Shown here piece by piece: positions 19,922 through 33,029 of a stretch of DNA of 64,000 bases. The stretch lies in contig PBCF01000002.1 of the NCBI GenBank assembly GCA_002716945.1, positions 701,605 to 765,604 on the forward strand. The letters are read 5' to 3'. The notes below the pieces were generated by a model. That model had not been told where the DNA came from, made no database searches, and saw only the letters and a list, made by a program, of their open reading frames with translations. Position numbers and translations under genes: made by a program. The DNA comes from Gammaproteobacteria bacterium (GTDB lineage: Bacteria; Pseudomonadota; Gammaproteobacteria; GCA-002705445; GCA-002716945). Each line of letters begins with the position of its first letter. Position 1 is the first letter of the stretch.

Positions 19922-21619
19922 ATGAAAAATTTAGATAGACAATTTATTGATAATTTGTTGTCAAATATAGATGTTGTAGATTTAATAGGACAAAAAGTAA
20001 GCTTAAAAAAGTTTGGGAATAATTATAAAGGCTTATGTCCGTTTCATGCTGAAAATACACCTTCATTCAATGTATCAAGCAGCAAACAATTTTATCATTG
20101 TTTTGGATGTGGAGCTTCCGGTGATGCCATAAGTTTTTTAAAGAATTATGAAGGATTAACTTTTTATGAATCAATTGAAAAATTAGCTAAAATTGCAAAT
20201 ATTGAAATCCCAACAAGTGCTACAAATAAAAACTTTGATAACAAAAATCTTATAAATATAAACAAAATTGCAGCTGATTTCTTTCAAAAAAATCTACAAA
20301 ATAATAATAAAGCAAAAGAATATTTATTATCAAGAAAAATTACTGATGATATAATAAAAAATTTTAACTTGGGATGTGCTAATGATAGCTGGGATGAACT
20401 AACTAAAGAAGCAAATAAAAAAAATATTATTAAAGATGCTCTTGAAGCTGGTCTTCTTGTTAAAAATAAAGACAAAATATATGACCGATTTAGAAATAGA
20501 ATTATTTTTCCTATAAAAGATGTACAAGAAAAAATTGTTGCATTTGGAGGAAGAACACTTGAAAAATCAGAATCAGCAAAATACATAAATTCTCCAGAAT
20601 CTAAAGTTTTTTTTAAAAGTTCACAATTATATGGCTTGTTTCAAGCAAAAAATTCTATAACAAAAAACAATAAAGTAATTATTGTTGAGGGATATACTGA
20701 TGTCTTATCATTACACAAAAATGGATTCAATAACTCTATCGCAACCTTAGGAACAGCATTTACTAAATTACACTTTAATAAGATTTTAAGATATACAACC
20801 AATATATATTTTTGTTTTGACGGTGATGAGGCAGGTAAAAAAGCAGCGTGGAAAGCCTTAACTAATTGTTTAGAAGAAATAAGAGACGGTGTTAATGTTA
20901 ATTTTATTTTTCTTCCAGAAGGTAAAGATCCTGATGATATATGCAGCGAATCCAAAAATTTATTTCAAAATTTAATAGATGAGAGCATTCCGCTTTCAGA
21001 ATACTTATTTCAAGTAGTTATAAAAAATAAAAAAATTGAAAAAATAGAAGATAAGTCAAAATTTATAAATGAAAGTATAGGATTAATTAAACAAATACCT
21101 AATGGTATTTTTAAAACATTGATGGAAAACAAATTAATAGAAACTGCAAATATAAATAAAGAAGAATTATATAAAATCACTCCAAAAACAAATAAATTAC
21201 GAGATACTAAAGACATAGACGAGGTTAAAAATAATGAAGAATTTTATATATTATCAATTTTGATTGAATACCCAGATTTAATCTTAGAGTATTTTGAAAA
21301 AATAAATAAATTATTATCTAACGATGTAACTAAGATTCTTTTAAGAACTTTATATGATATGAAAAAACAAAATTTTACAATAAATGTTTCCTCATTAATA
21401 GAAAAATTTCCAAATGAGGAAAATTCTATTAATAATATTTTCAAAATGAAAATTGAAGATAAAAATAAAGACAGTGTGATAGCAACAATTGATACAATAA
21501 TCAATAATTTTCAAAAAAAACTTGATGAAAATGAATATTTTGATTTATTAACTAAATATTCTAAAGGTATAAAACTATCTGAAGAAGAAAAAAATAAGCT
21601 AAAAAACTTCAAAAAATAA
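19922..21619 (+). CDS. dnaG: DNA primase
   Basis: Synthesises RNA primers at the replication fork. The N-terminal zinc-binding domain is intact (CPFHAENTPSF, then YHCFGCGASGD). The TOPRIM core has the catalytic Glu in IIVEGYTDVLSLH near residue 256 and the metal-binding Asp residues in YFCFDGDEAGKKA near 300. The C-terminal helicase-binding region is poorly conserved and very Lys/Asn-rich. Length is 565 aa against 581 in E. coli. It lies 2 bp after gltB, not in the usual rpsU-dnaG-rpoD operon. Confidence 0.97.
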   Translation: MKNLDRQFIDNLLSNIDVVDLIGQKVSLKKFGNNYKGLCPFHAENTPSFNVSSSKQFYHCFGCGASGDAISFLKNYEGLTFYESIEKLAKIANIEIPTSATNKNFDNKNLININKIAADFFQKNLQNNNKAKEYLLSRKITDDIIKNFNLGCANDSWDELTKEANKKNIIKDALEAGLLVKNKDKIYDRFRNRIIFPIKDVQEKIVAFGGRTLEKSESAKYINSPESKVFFKSSQLYGLFQAKNSITKNNKVIIVEGYTDVLSLHKNGFNNSIATLGTAFTKLHFNKILRYTTNIYFCFDGDEAGKKAAWKALTNCLEEIRDGVNVNFIFLPEGKDPDDICSESKNLFQNLIDESIPLSEYLFQVVIKNKKIEKIEDKSKFINESIGLIKQIPNGIFKTLMENKLIETANINKEELYKITPKTNKLRDTKDIDEVKNNEEFYILSILIEYPDLILEYFEKINKLLSNDVTKILLRTLYDMKKQNFTINVSSLIEKFPNEENSINNIFKMKIEDKNKDSVIATIDTIINNFQKKLDENEYFDLLTKYSKGIKLSEEEKNKLKNFKK

Positions 21620-21682
21620 CGTTTTTTGTTATAAAAAGAATAATAAAAATGTTATATTTCTTCAGAACTATACAATAATATA

Positions 21683-22849
21683 ATGAGTGATTTTCAATTT
21701 ACATCTGAAAGTGTTTCACCAGGGCATCCTGATAAACTATGTGATCAATTATCCGACACAATTCTAGATTATGCTTTAGCTGATGATAAAAAATCTAAAG
21801 TGGCTTGTGAAGTTCTTGCCAAGGGTGAACATAATAAATCTGGTTGGCTTGTAATAGCAGGAGAAATAACCTCTAATTCAAATTTAGATTTTGAAAATCA
21901 AATAAGAGAAGCGATTTGTAATATTGGTTACGATAGCGATGAACTCGGATTTAATGGTAAAACATGTATTATTCATAAAATGATAAATCAACAATCTCCT
22001 GATATTAAAATGGGTGTCGATAAAGACGATGAAGATAAACAGGGAGCTGGCGATCAAGGTTTAATGTTTGGTTATGCAACAGATGAAACAGAAGTATTAA
22101 TGCCTGCACCAATTTTTTATTCTCATAGATTGGTGGAAAAACAAACTGAAATATTCAAAAATAAAACCACACCTTGGTTAAGACCAGACGCAAAAAGCCA
22201 AGTTACGTTTTTATATGAAAATAATAAACCAAAACATATTGATACAGTTGTACTATCTACACAACATAGTAAGGATTTATCTTTGAACCAAATTAAAGAA
22301 TTTATTACTGAAGAAGTAATTTACAAAGTAATACCAAGAGAATATCTAACCAATCAAACTAAAATTTTAGTAAATCCAACAGGTAACTTTGTTATAGGTG
22401 GACCGTTAGGTGATTGTGGATTAACAGGCAGAAAAATTATTGTTGATACTTATGGAGGAATGGCTCGACATGGAGGAGGCGCTTTTTCAGGTAAAGACCC
22501 ATCAAAAGTTGATAGGTCTGCAGCATATTTGTGCAGATACATTGCTAAAAATATTGTTGCAGCTCATATTGCTAAAAAATGTGAAATACAAATTTCTTAT
22601 GCTATTGGTGTAGATGAACCAACATCTATTTCTATCAATACTTTTGGCACTGGAAAAGTTGATGATCTTAAATTAGTAAAGATAATAAAAGATATATTTG
22701 AAGTTAGACCAAGTAAAATAATTAAATCACTTGATTTACTTAATAAAAAATATGTTCCAACATCAGCTTTTGGTCATTTTGGTAGAACAGATTCTAATTT
22801 TTCGTGGGAAGAAACAAACAAGATTGATATACTAAAGGAGAGTATTTGA
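21683..22849 (+). CDS. metK: S-adenosylmethionine synthetase
   Basis: Makes SAM from methionine and ATP. Signature blocks: [12 protein letters not shown] at the N terminus, [12 protein letters not shown] near residue 118 and [19 protein letters not shown] near 262. Length is 388 aa. It heads a SAM-cycle pair, with ahcY starting 3 bp after it. The 63 bp upstream contain no structure that I can recognise as a SAM riboswitch. Confidence 0.98.
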   Translation: MSDFQFTSESVSPGHPDKLCDQLSDTILDYALADDKKSKVACEVLAKGEHNKSGWLVIAGEITSNSNLDFENQIREAICNIGYDSDELGFNGKTCIIHKMINQQSPDIKMGVDKDDEDKQGAGDQGLMFGYATDETEVLMPAPIFYSHRLVEKQTEIFKNKTTPWLRPDAKSQVTFLYENNKPKHIDTVVLSTQHSKDLSLNQIKEFITEEVIYKVIPREYLTNQTKILVNPTGNFVIGGPLGDCGLTGRKIIVDTYGGMARHGGGAFSGKDPSKVDRSAAYLCRYIAKNIVAAHIAKKCEIQISYAIGVDEPTSISINTFGTGKVDDLKLVKIIKDIFEVRPSKIIKSLDLLNKKYVPTSAFGHFGRTDSNFSWEETNKIDILKESI

Positions 22850-25503
<2,654 letters not shown>

Positions 25504-25520
<17 letters not shown>

Positions 25521-26217
25521 GTTACATCGAATTTATTTAGATACACTAATAGAATTAGAGAAAAAAATTCTTATAAAGAAAGATATGAATCATAGATTAA
25601 ATAAAGTTCTAAGAATAAAAAAAAATGAAAATATAATAATATTTAATGGTAATGGATACGAATATATTAGCGAAGTAAAACTAGATAAAGATACATATAT
25701 TTATCCAATTCTCAGAAATAAAAGAACAGTTAAAACAAACCAAAAAATTATTTTGGCTCAGTGTATTTCAGCTATAAAATCTATGGAATTATCTATACAA
25801 AAGGCTGTTGAACTTGGTGTAGATTCAATAATTCCTGTCATTTCAAAAAGAAGTCATGAAGGAAATTATGAAAATAAAATAAGTCGTTGGCATCAAATTA
25901 TAATTCATGCGACCGAACAATCTAATGGTTTGGTTATTCCAACATTACAAAAAATAATAAATTTTGATAAATTTTTAGAACAACACAGCAAAACAAGTAA
26001 TTACAAAATATTATATGATTCAAGTGGTCGTAAAATACAAAAAAAAGACCTAAGTCATCAAAATTATACTATTCTAGTTGGGCCTGAAGGAGGTTTTACG
26101 AATGATGAATTACAAAATTCTATGAAAAAATACTGGAATATATTAGGTCTTGGAGATAGGATACTTAGAACAGAGACAGCATCAGTAGTTGGGCATACTC
26201 TAATAAAAAAATTTTAA
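25504..26217 (+). CDS. rsmE: 16S rRNA m3U1498 methyltransferase
   Basis: SPOUT-fold methyltransferase acting on U1498 of 16S rRNA. The knotted SAM site is visible in ILVGPEGGFTNDEL near residue 190 and LGDRILRTETA near 217. The N-terminal PUA-like domain precedes it. Length is 237 aa. It overlaps bioA by 17 bp. bioA-rsmE adjacency also occurs in Pseudomonas-type genomes. Confidence 0.95.
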
Positions 26218-26218
26218 T

Positions 26219-27463
26219 ATGACTAAAAATCTTAGTAATGTTGAATATCTAAAACCATTTGCGAATGAAGACTTACATTTTAATATTATTTCTAAGCAAA
26301 ATTTAATTGAAAAATGGTTTAGGAACCAATGGACAAAATACCCTCCTCCTTTTTATAGTTCAATTGATATAAGGAATTCAGGATTTAAGATAGCACCAGT
26401 GGATACAAATTTATTTCCAGCTGGTTTTAATAATTTGGATAAAGAATTAGAATTTCTTTATATATCAGCAATTCAACATTTTATGGAACGTATATCACCA
26501 GAAATTTCAAAAATATTATTAATAACTGAAGATCACACCAGAAATAAATTTTACATATCCAGTATTGAAGCATTAAAATCATTAATAAAAAAATCTGGCT
26601 TTGATGTAAATGAAACAAAATTGATTGATTTATCTTTAAATCTAAAATCACTCAATCAGAAAAATAATTTACTAAATGTTAATGGTTTTATTCCTGATAT
26701 CATTATTTTAAATAATGATCTTTCTGATGGTGCCCCTAAATCTTTTGAACATATAAAACAACCTATTTTACCTAACAAAAATATTGGTTGGAATAATAGA
26801 TCTAAGACAGATCATTTTGAATATTATAGTGATATTACTGATAACTTCTCTAGATTACTTGAAATTGATTCTTGGTTGATAGCTCCTTATTTTCGTAATT
26901 GCGGAGAAATTGATTTTCAGACTAAACAAGGAGAAGAATGTTTGATATATAATGCAAAAAAACTTTTTCATATAATACAAGAAAAATACGATGAATATGG
27001 TATTACTGAAAAACCATATATTATGATTAAAGCTGATTCTGGAACTTATGGAATGGGTATTATTATGATTAATGATATAGATAGTTTAAAAAATCTAAAT
27101 AGAAAACAAAGAACGAAAATGTCAAAAATTAAGGGTGGCAATAAACTTAATAGTGTAATTTTACAAGAAGGTATTTACTCATATGAGAAATTTAAACCTA
27201 CAAATCATGTAGCAGAACCAGTGATATATTCATTCGGTCATAATTTAGTTGGAGGTTTCTATAGAATGCATGATTTGAAAAATAATTCTGAAAATCTAAA
27301 CTCACCTGGAATGAGTTTTCATCCAATACCATTTAAAGAAGCTTGTCTTAGTCCAAATTTAAATGAGACTATTTTTTCTGATACTAATAAATTTTACATA
27401 TATGGAGTTATAGCAAGACTTGCGATTCTGGCTGCATCTAAAGAAATATATAATACAGAGTGA
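26219..27463 (+). CDS. gshA: Glutamate-cysteine ligase, Acidithiobacillus/betaproteobacterial type
   Basis: First step of glutathione synthesis: joins glutamate and cysteine using ATP. The 414 aa sequence does not look like E. coli GshA but carries the blocks of the shorter family known from Acidithiobacillus and betaproteobacteria, such as YPPPFYSSIDIRNSGFK, APVDTNLFPAGFNNL and IKADSGTYGMGI. The position directly before gshB (3 bp gap) supports the function. I recognise the family from memory; a profile search would confirm it. Confidence 0.88.
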   Translation: MTKNLSNVEYLKPFANEDLHFNIISKQNLIEKWFRNQWTKYPPPFYSSIDIRNSGFKIAPVDTNLFPAGFNNLDKELEFLYISAIQHFMERISPEISKILLITEDHTRNKFYISSIEALKSLIKKSGFDVNETKLIDLSLNLKSLNQKNNLLNVNGFIPDIIILNNDLSDGAPKSFEHIKQPILPNKNIGWNNRSKTDHFEYYSDITDNFSRLLEIDSWLIAPYFRNCGEIDFQTKQGEECLIYNAKKLFHIIQEKYDEYGITEKPYIMIKADSGTYGMGIIMINDIDSLKNLNRKQRTKMSKIKGGNKLNSVILQEGIYSYEKFKPTNHVAEPVIYSFGHNLVGGFYRMHDLKNNSENLNSPGMSFHPIPFKEACLSPNLNETIFSDTNKFYIYGVIARLAILAASKEIYNTE

Positions 27464-27466
27464 AGT

Positions 27467-28429
27467 ATGTTAAATTTTGGAATAATAATGGATTCGATAG
27501 AAAATATAAATCCAAAAACTGATACAACTTTTTCTATTGTAAAAGAACTTCAAAAAAAAGCAAAGATTAAATATATTCATCCAAACACATTATGCTTATC
27601 TAAGAACATTATCACTGCAAGAACATCCGAATTAAATGTGTATAAAAAAAATAAAAATTTCTATAAACTTAATAAATCAAGAAAAACAAATTTAAATAAA
27701 TTAGATTGCATTCTATTTAGAACAGATCCGCCAGTTGATGAAAATTATATCCATACTACTTTTCTTCTAGACATTGTTGAAAAAAAAGGTACTTTAGTCA
27801 TAAATTCTCCTCAATCCTTAAGAGATTTTAATGAAAAGATAATAGGTTTAAAATTTAATAAAGGCAATCTACCAACTATAATAAGTCGTAATATTAATGA
27901 AATACTAAAGTTTATAAAACAATTCAAAAAAGTTGTCGTTAAACCTTTGAATATGATGGCTGGAAAAAATATAGAATTATTACAATATAATGATTCTGAA
28001 TTAAAGAAAAAAATAAATAAATTAACTAATAATGAGATCAAATTTGTAGTTGTCCAAAAATTTTTAAATGTTTCAAAAAAAGGAGATAAAAGAATTATTA
28101 TTTATAATGGAAATGTATGTAAAAAGGTAATTACTAGATTTCCGCCAAAAAATGATTTTCGTGCAAATTTGAGATTTGGTGGTAAATATAAAATATCTAA
28201 TCTTGCAAAAGAATACTTAGATCATCTAGATAAAGTAGCTATCTATCTTAAAGCTCACAGAATATTTTTAGCTGGAGTAGATATGATTGGTGATTGTATT
28301 ACGGAAATAAATATTACATCACCAACGGGAGTACAAGAAATTGATAGGAATACTAAAATAAATTTATCTAATAAAATTTGCAGAGAACTGCTCAAATTAA
28401 CAAAATCATATCATGACAATAAAAAGTAA
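27467..28429 (+). CDS. gshB: Glutathione synthetase
   Basis: ATP-grasp ligase adding glycine to gamma-glutamylcysteine. Visible blocks: FRTDPPVDENY near residue 85, VVKPLNMMAGKNI near 160, and the metal-binding end EINITSPTGVQEID near 283. Length is 320 aa. It lies 3 bp after gshA and overlaps ruvX by 17 bp. The yqgE gene that usually separates gshB and ruvX is missing here. Confidence 0.95.
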   Translation: MLNFGIIMDSIENINPKTDTTFSIVKELQKKAKIKYIHPNTLCLSKNIITARTSELNVYKKNKNFYKLNKSRKTNLNKLDCILFRTDPPVDENYIHTTFLLDIVEKKGTLVINSPQSLRDFNEKIIGLKFNKGNLPTIISRNINEILKFIKQFKKVVVKPLNMMAGKNIELLQYNDSELKKKINKLTNNEIKFVVVQKFLNVSKKGDKRIIIYNGNVCKKVITRFPPKNDFRANLRFGGKYKISNLAKEYLDHLDKVAIYLKAHRIFLAGVDMIGDCITEINITSPTGVQEIDRNTKINLSNKICRELLKLTKSYHDNKK

Positions 28430-28868
28430 TAATGATGTGAATACAAATCAATTTTATTTAGGAATAGATTTTGGAATAAAAAAAATAGGTTTTGCTATTG
28501 GTCAATTAATAACAAAAAAAGCATCTCCATTAACTATAATTTTAAATAAAAGTAAAAAAATTAATTTGGAAGAAATAGACAAAATCATACAAGACTGGGA
28601 TGTCAAAGTAATAATATTAGGATATCCATATTATAACGAAGCAAGTCCATTTACTAAAAAGTTGGATAATTTTTTCAATCAATTGCATGAAAAGTATAAG
28701 TCAAAAATAAAAATTATAAAATTTTCTGAAGAGCTTTCTACTGAAATTTCTAAGGAAGCCTATAGAGATTTGAGAAGAAACAATATTAGCAAGAAAAAGG
28801 AAGAATTAGATGATATATCTGCATCAATAATCTTGCAAAGCTGGTTTAATGAAAATATGATTAATTGA
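28413..28868 (+). CDS. ruvX: RuvX/YqgF-type putative Holliday junction nuclease
   Basis: RNase H-fold protein implicated in pre-16S rRNA processing and anti-termination. The N-terminal LGIDFGIKKIGFAIG contains the first catalytic Asp, the ILGYPYYNE block follows near residue 70, and ELDDISASIILQSW at the end contains the last catalytic Asp. At 151 aa it has the usual size. It overlaps gshB, consistent with one operon through pyrB. Confidence 0.9.
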   Translation: MTIKSNNDVNTNQFYLGIDFGIKKIGFAIGQLITKKASPLTIILNKSKKINLEEIDKIIQDWDVKVIILGYPYYNEASPFTKKLDNFFNQLHEKYKSKIKIIKFSEELSTEISKEAYRDLRRNNISKKKEELDDISASIILQSWFNENMIN

Positions 28869-28872
28869 AGCT

Positions 28873-29823
28873 ATGGAAATAGATTATAATATCCAATTTG
28901 ATTCAAAGAATAAGTTAAAACATTTTCTGAATATTGAGTTATTATCAGAAAGTCACATCAACCAAATATTAGATTTAGCTGAAAAATATGAAAAAAATGA
29001 AGGCAAGAAATTTGATGATTTAAATGGTAGCACAATTGCCAGCTTATTTTTTGAACCAAGTACAAGAACAAAAACTACATTTGAATTAGCAGCTAAACGT
29101 TTATCTGCCGATTTTATAAATATAGATATAGCTAATTCTTCTACATTAAAAGGTGAATCAATAAAGGATATGATTAAAACATTAGAAGCTATGAGCTGTG
29201 ATATGTTCATTGTCAGACATTCTGTTTCTGGCACATCTCATTATATTGCAAGTGAAGTAGATAAAAATATATCTGTAATAAATGCTGGAGATGGATCTCA
29301 TGCACATCCAACTCAAGCTATGTTAGATATGTTTACCATAAGAAAACATAAAAGTTCTTTTAAAAATTTAAAAGTATCTATAGTTGGAGACATACTTCAT
29401 TCCAGAGTTGCTAAATCAGTAATCACATCTCTTAAAATATTAGGGGTAAGTACAATCAATATCGTAGGACCTAAAAGTTTGATACCTAATAATTATGCAG
29501 ATATGGGTGTCGGTTATATAGAACAACTAGAAGATGGTATAAGTAATGTAGATGTGATCATCATGTTAAGATTGCAAATAGAAAGAATGCATGAAGCATT
29601 AATATCAACTGATGATTATTTCAAAGACTATGGATTAACACAAAAAAAACTATCTAACGCTAAAAGTGATGTTATTGTAATGCATCCAGGACCAATTAAT
29701 AGAGGAGTCGAAATAGATTCAGATGTTGCAGATGGTAAAAATTCTGTTATTTTAGATCAAGTGTCTTCGGGAATTTCAATTAGAATGGCAATATTATCAT
29801 TAATTTTAAATAACCGTAAATAA
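28873..29823 (+). CDS. pyrB: Aspartate carbamoyltransferase catalytic chain
   Basis: Commits aspartate to pyrimidine synthesis. Carbamoyl-phosphate and aspartate sites are intact: FEPSTRTKTTFELA near residue 58, HPTQAMLDMFT near 140, MLRLQIERM near 232 and MHPGPINRG near 275. Length is 316 aa. No pyrC-like or pyrI gene is next to it, so the catalytic chain probably works without a regulatory chain, or the partner lies elsewhere. Confidence 0.97.
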   Translation: MEIDYNIQFDSKNKLKHFLNIELLSESHINQILDLAEKYEKNEGKKFDDLNGSTIASLFFEPSTRTKTTFELAAKRLSADFINIDIANSSTLKGESIKDMIKTLEAMSCDMFIVRHSVSGTSHYIASEVDKNISVINAGDGSHAHPTQAMLDMFTIRKHKSSFKNLKVSIVGDILHSRVAKSVITSLKILGVSTINIVGPKSLIPNNYADMGVGYIEQLEDGISNVDVIIMLRLQIERMHEALISTDDYFKDYGLTQKKLSNAKSDVIVMHPGPINRGVEIDSDVADGKNSVILDQVSSGISIRMAILSLILNNRK

Positions 29824-29831
29824 TTTGATGC

Positions 29832-30497
29832 ATGAACTCCCTTGTAAATAATTATCTAAATTTATACAAAGAAATTGATAAATGTTGTAAAAACAAACCT
29901 AAATTAATTGTTGTAACTAAATCTCAGAGTACAGCTAATATAATAAAAATAATTAATGCTGGACATAAAGATTTTGGTGAAAATTATGCAGATGAAGCAA
30001 TAGCAAAAATTAGTGATTTATCATCATATAATTTAGATTGGCATTTTATAGGAAAATTACAATCTAATAAAATAAAAAAGATTTGTAAAAATTTTAATTG
30101 GATACAAACATTATCAGATAAAAAGCATGCCGTAATAATTAATAATATATGTAATACATTAAATAAAACAATTAATATATGTATACAAATTAATATTGAT
30201 AATGAAAAAACTAAATCTGGAATACAAGTAGATGATTTAGAAAATTTTATTAATTCAATTAAAGATTTAAAAAATTTAAAAATACGTGGAATAATGGCAA
30301 TACCATCACCAAGCAATACTTTGAAACAAATGGCAAATTCATATAGTATACTTAGATTGACCTTTGATGAGTACAAAAATAAATTAACTAGTTTCGATAC
30401 ATTATCATTGGGTATGAGTAATGATTTTAAGATAGCTCTTCAGAATGGCTCAAACATGTTAAGAATAGGACAGCATATATTTGGCAAGAGAAATTAA
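29832..30497 (+). CDS. yggS: YggS family PLP homeostasis protein
   Basis: Monomeric PLP-binding barrel that buffers pyridoxal phosphate. The PLP Lys is in LIVVTKSQS near residue 28, followed by DFGENYADEA, DWHFIGKLQSNK and the C-terminal LSLGMSNDFKIAL block, all family hallmarks. Length is 221 aa. It sits just before proC as in most gammaproteobacteria, here with only one base between the stop and the preferred proC ATG. Confidence 0.94.
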   Translation: MNSLVNNYLNLYKEIDKCCKNKPKLIVVTKSQSTANIIKIINAGHKDFGENYADEAIAKISDLSSYNLDWHFIGKLQSNKIKKICKNFNWIQTLSDKKHAVIINNICNTLNKTINICIQINIDNEKTKSGIQVDDLENFINSIKDLKNLKIRGIMAIPSPSNTLKQMANSYSILRLTFDEYKNKLTSFDTLSLGMSNDFKIALQNGSNMLRIGQHIFGKRN

Positions 30498-30498
30498 T

Positions 30499-31353
30499 AT
30501 GAAAAATTTTAGTCTTAATAATAATACTATAATAATTGGAGCTGGCAATCTAGGACAAGCTGTAGCAATAGGTAGAGTTGATATTTCTGTAACAATTTCA
30601 AATTTACGGAGCAAGACCGATGACATTTTTATCCATGACATAGATAAAAGGAAAAGAGATAATTTTAAAAAATATCAAAATATCAAATTTATAGAAAATT
30701 TATCTGATGTTTTAAAAAATTTTAAAATTGTAATATTGGCTGTTAAGCCAAAAGACTATAAAGTTGTTTGCAAAAATATAAAAGATTATATAAAAAAAGA
30801 TACTATAATAATGAGTTTAATTGCAGGAATAAAGATTAATGAGATCAAAAAAGAATTTTTTGATGATGTAAAAATTGTAAGAGTAATGACAAACATTAAT
30901 GTACAACGCGCAATAGGTATAAATTTTATCTATATAAATAATAGAATTAATAATAGTGACAGGAAAAAAATTGACTTATTTTGGAACCAACTTGGTTATA
31001 CACGTCATCTTAAATCCGAAACTAACATTGATAAATTTACTGCATTAACAGGAAGTGGACCAGCATATTTTATTTATTTTTGTGAGTGTTTAGTAAAAGC
31101 ATTTAAAAAGTTTGGCTTAACTGATCAAGATGCTAATAATTATGTAAGTTGGTTATTCAATGGTACAGCTAGTATCTCTAATCCACGTAATAGAAAATTT
31201 AGTCAAATAACTAAAATGGTTGCATCTAAAGGTGGGACAACTGAAGAAGCATTAAAAATATTGCAAACATCAAATTTTGAAAAAACAATAGAAAAGGCTA
31301 TTCGTAAAGCACATTTAAAATCAAAAAATATTTTAAATAAGAAAAATGGATAA
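30499..31353 (+). CDS. proC: Pyrroline-5-carboxylate reductase
   Basis: Last step of proline synthesis, NAD(P)H-dependent. The N-terminal dinucleotide fold reads IIGAGNLGQAVAIG. The substrate end has LTGSGPAYFIYFCE near residue 175 and MVASKGGTTEEAL near 245. The ORF track begins at a TTG at 30481 inside yggS. I prefer the ATG at 30499, which starts right before the first beta strand and gives 284 aa. It overlaps yggT by 8 bp. Confidence 0.94.
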   Translation: MKNFSLNNNTIIIGAGNLGQAVAIGRVDISVTISNLRSKTDDIFIHDIDKRKRDNFKKYQNIKFIENLSDVLKNFKIVILAVKPKDYKVVCKNIKDYIKKDTIIMSLIAGIKINEIKKEFFDDVKIVRVMTNINVQRAIGINFIYINNRINNSDRKKIDLFWNQLGYTRHLKSETNIDKFTALTGSGPAYFIYFCECLVKAFKKFGLTDQDANNYVSWLFNGTASISNPRNRKFSQITKMVASKGGTTEEALKILQTSNFEKTIEKAIRKAHLKSKNILNKKNG

Positions 31354-31915
31354 TTATTATACAAACCCTATTGTTTTTATAATGACAATGATTGTTAGTT
31401 TCTTTCAATTTATATTAATAATGAGGCTCCTTTTTGAAATTAATAGAGTTAATTTTTATAATCCAATATGTCAATTTGTTGTTAAATTTACAAATCCTAT
31501 AATAAATCCCTTTAGATTATTACCTTTGAATATAGGAAGAATTGATTTATTTATTATAATTATTATTGTTCTTGTAACAGCACTCAAAATATATATTCCT
31601 TATTCATTTTCGTCATTTGACTTTAGTTTAAATACCTTGATAGTTTTTTCGTTCGGTAAATTTATTCAAGATGTATTAAATATATATTGGTTTTTGATAA
31701 TTATAAGTGCCATTGGAAGTTGGTTTCATGTATTCAACGATCATCCTTTATTCATTGTAATAGATGAACTATGCGTACCTTTATACAATGTAGTTAGAAA
31801 TTATTTACCTCCATTGTCTGGACTTGATTTTTCACCGATTATCATACTAATTATGTTAAAGTTAACTGAAATGATAATAATTCCACCAATATTTAATTTA
31901 GCCCAAAATCTATAA
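31346..31915 (+). CDS. yggT: YggT family membrane protein
   Basis: A 189 aa integral membrane protein with two copies of the YGGT unit: an N-terminal unit with NPIINPFRLLP near residue 50 and a C-terminal unit with LCVPLYNVVRNYLPPLSGLDFSPI near 145. Proteins of this family are linked to cell-envelope and chloroplast-envelope functions, but the bacterial role is not settled. It lies between proC and metX, the standard gammaproteobacterial position. Confidence 0.9.
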   Translation: MDNYYTNPIVFIMTMIVSFFQFILIMRLLFEINRVNFYNPICQFVVKFTNPIINPFRLLPLNIGRIDLFIIIIIVLVTALKIYIPYSFSSFDFSLNTLIVFSFGKFIQDVLNIYWFLIIISAIGSWFHVFNDHPLFIVIDELCVPLYNVVRNYLPPLSGLDFSPIIILIMLKLTEMIIIPPIFNLAQNL

Positions 31916-33028
31916 ATGGATAATTCTGTAGGCACAGTTAAGCCCAAAATAATGAAAAGTAACTCTCCATTGAAATTAATCTCGGGTAAAGAGCTTGGTA
32001 CAGTCGAAATAGTTTACGAAACATATGGTGAACTAAATAGAGAAAAAAGTAATGCTATATTAATTTGCCATGCCTTATCTGGCAATCATCATGCAGCAGG
32101 TTATCATGAAAATGATGAAAAACCAGGATGGTGGGACAATATGATTGGCCCAAAAAAACCTATAGATACAGAAAAATTTTTTGTTGTAAGTCCTAATAAT
32201 ATCGGTGGTTGCCATGGCTCTACAGGACCAAAAAGTATTAATCCAAAAACCAATAAGTTTTTTGGTTCAGATTTTCCCATCGTTACTGTAAATGATTGGG
32301 TTAATTCACAAAAAATATTGATGGATTGTCTTGAGATCCCAGCTTGGAAATTTGTTGTTGGTGGAAGCTTGGGAGGGATGCAGTCATTTCAATGGGCGAT
32401 ACAATTTCCTAAAAAAATAAAGAATGCAATTATTATAGCTGCAGCGCCTAAATTAACTGCTCAGAATATTGCTTTTAACGAAGTTGCAAGGCAAGCAATA
32501 ATGAAAGATCCAAATTGGAAGGATGGAAAATACATGGAGCATGCAACAGCCCCTAATCAAGGATTAGCATTAGCTAGAATGTTAGGACATATAACATATT
32601 TGTCTGATGAATCCATGGGAGAGAAATTTGGAAGAGAATTAAAAAAGTCAAAATTAGATTTTAATTTCGATGTAGAATTCCAAATTGAAAGTTATCTAAG
32701 ATATCAAGGTGAAAAATTTGCACCTAATTTTGATGCTAATACATATTTATTAATGACAAAAGCATTAGATTATTTTGATCCAGTAAAAGATTATGGTGAT
32801 ACATTATTCCAAAAAATAAAAGCATCAAATACTAATTTTCTTGTATTATCATTTACTTCAGATTGGAGATTTCCTCCAATAAGATCAAAAGAAATAGTAA
32901 GGCTTTTAATGAATTGTAAAAAAAATATTTCATACGCTGAAATTAAATCAGGTGGTGGTCATGATGCTTTTTTAATGGAGAATCATGATTATTTTGAAGT
33001 TATGAGTAATTTTCTTTCAGAGAATTAA
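31916..33028 (+). CDS. metX: Homoserine O-acyltransferase
   Basis: Activates homoserine for methionine synthesis. Alpha/beta-hydrolase fold with the HALSGNHHAAG oxyanion region near residue 52, the nucleophile in GGSLGGMQS near 145, catalytic Asp in TSDWRFPP near 314 and His in GGGHDAFLM near 346. Length is 370 aa. In gammaproteobacteria with an adjacent metW such enzymes often use succinyl-CoA, not acetyl-CoA. I cannot tell which from sequence alone. The ATG follows the yggT stop directly. Confidence 0.94.
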   Translation: MDNSVGTVKPKIMKSNSPLKLISGKELGTVEIVYETYGELNREKSNAILICHALSGNHHAAGYHENDEKPGWWDNMIGPKKPIDTEKFFVVSPNNIGGCHGSTGPKSINPKTNKFFGSDFPIVTVNDWVNSQKILMDCLEIPAWKFVVGGSLGGMQSFQWAIQFPKKIKNAIIIAAAPKLTAQNIAFNEVARQAIMKDPNWKDGKYMEHATAPNQGLALARMLGHITYLSDESMGEKFGRELKKSKLDFNFDVEFQIESYLRYQGEKFAPNFDANTYLLMTKALDYFDPVKDYGDTLFQKIKASNTNFLVLSFTSDWRFPPIRSKEIVRLLMNCKKNISYAEIKSGGGHDAFLMENHDYFEVMSNFLSEN

Positions 33029-33029
33029 A

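Noticed and set aside
21620-21682. Possible SAM riboswitch before metK
   Set aside because: Only 63 AT-rich bases and no recognisable conserved core or pseudoknot.
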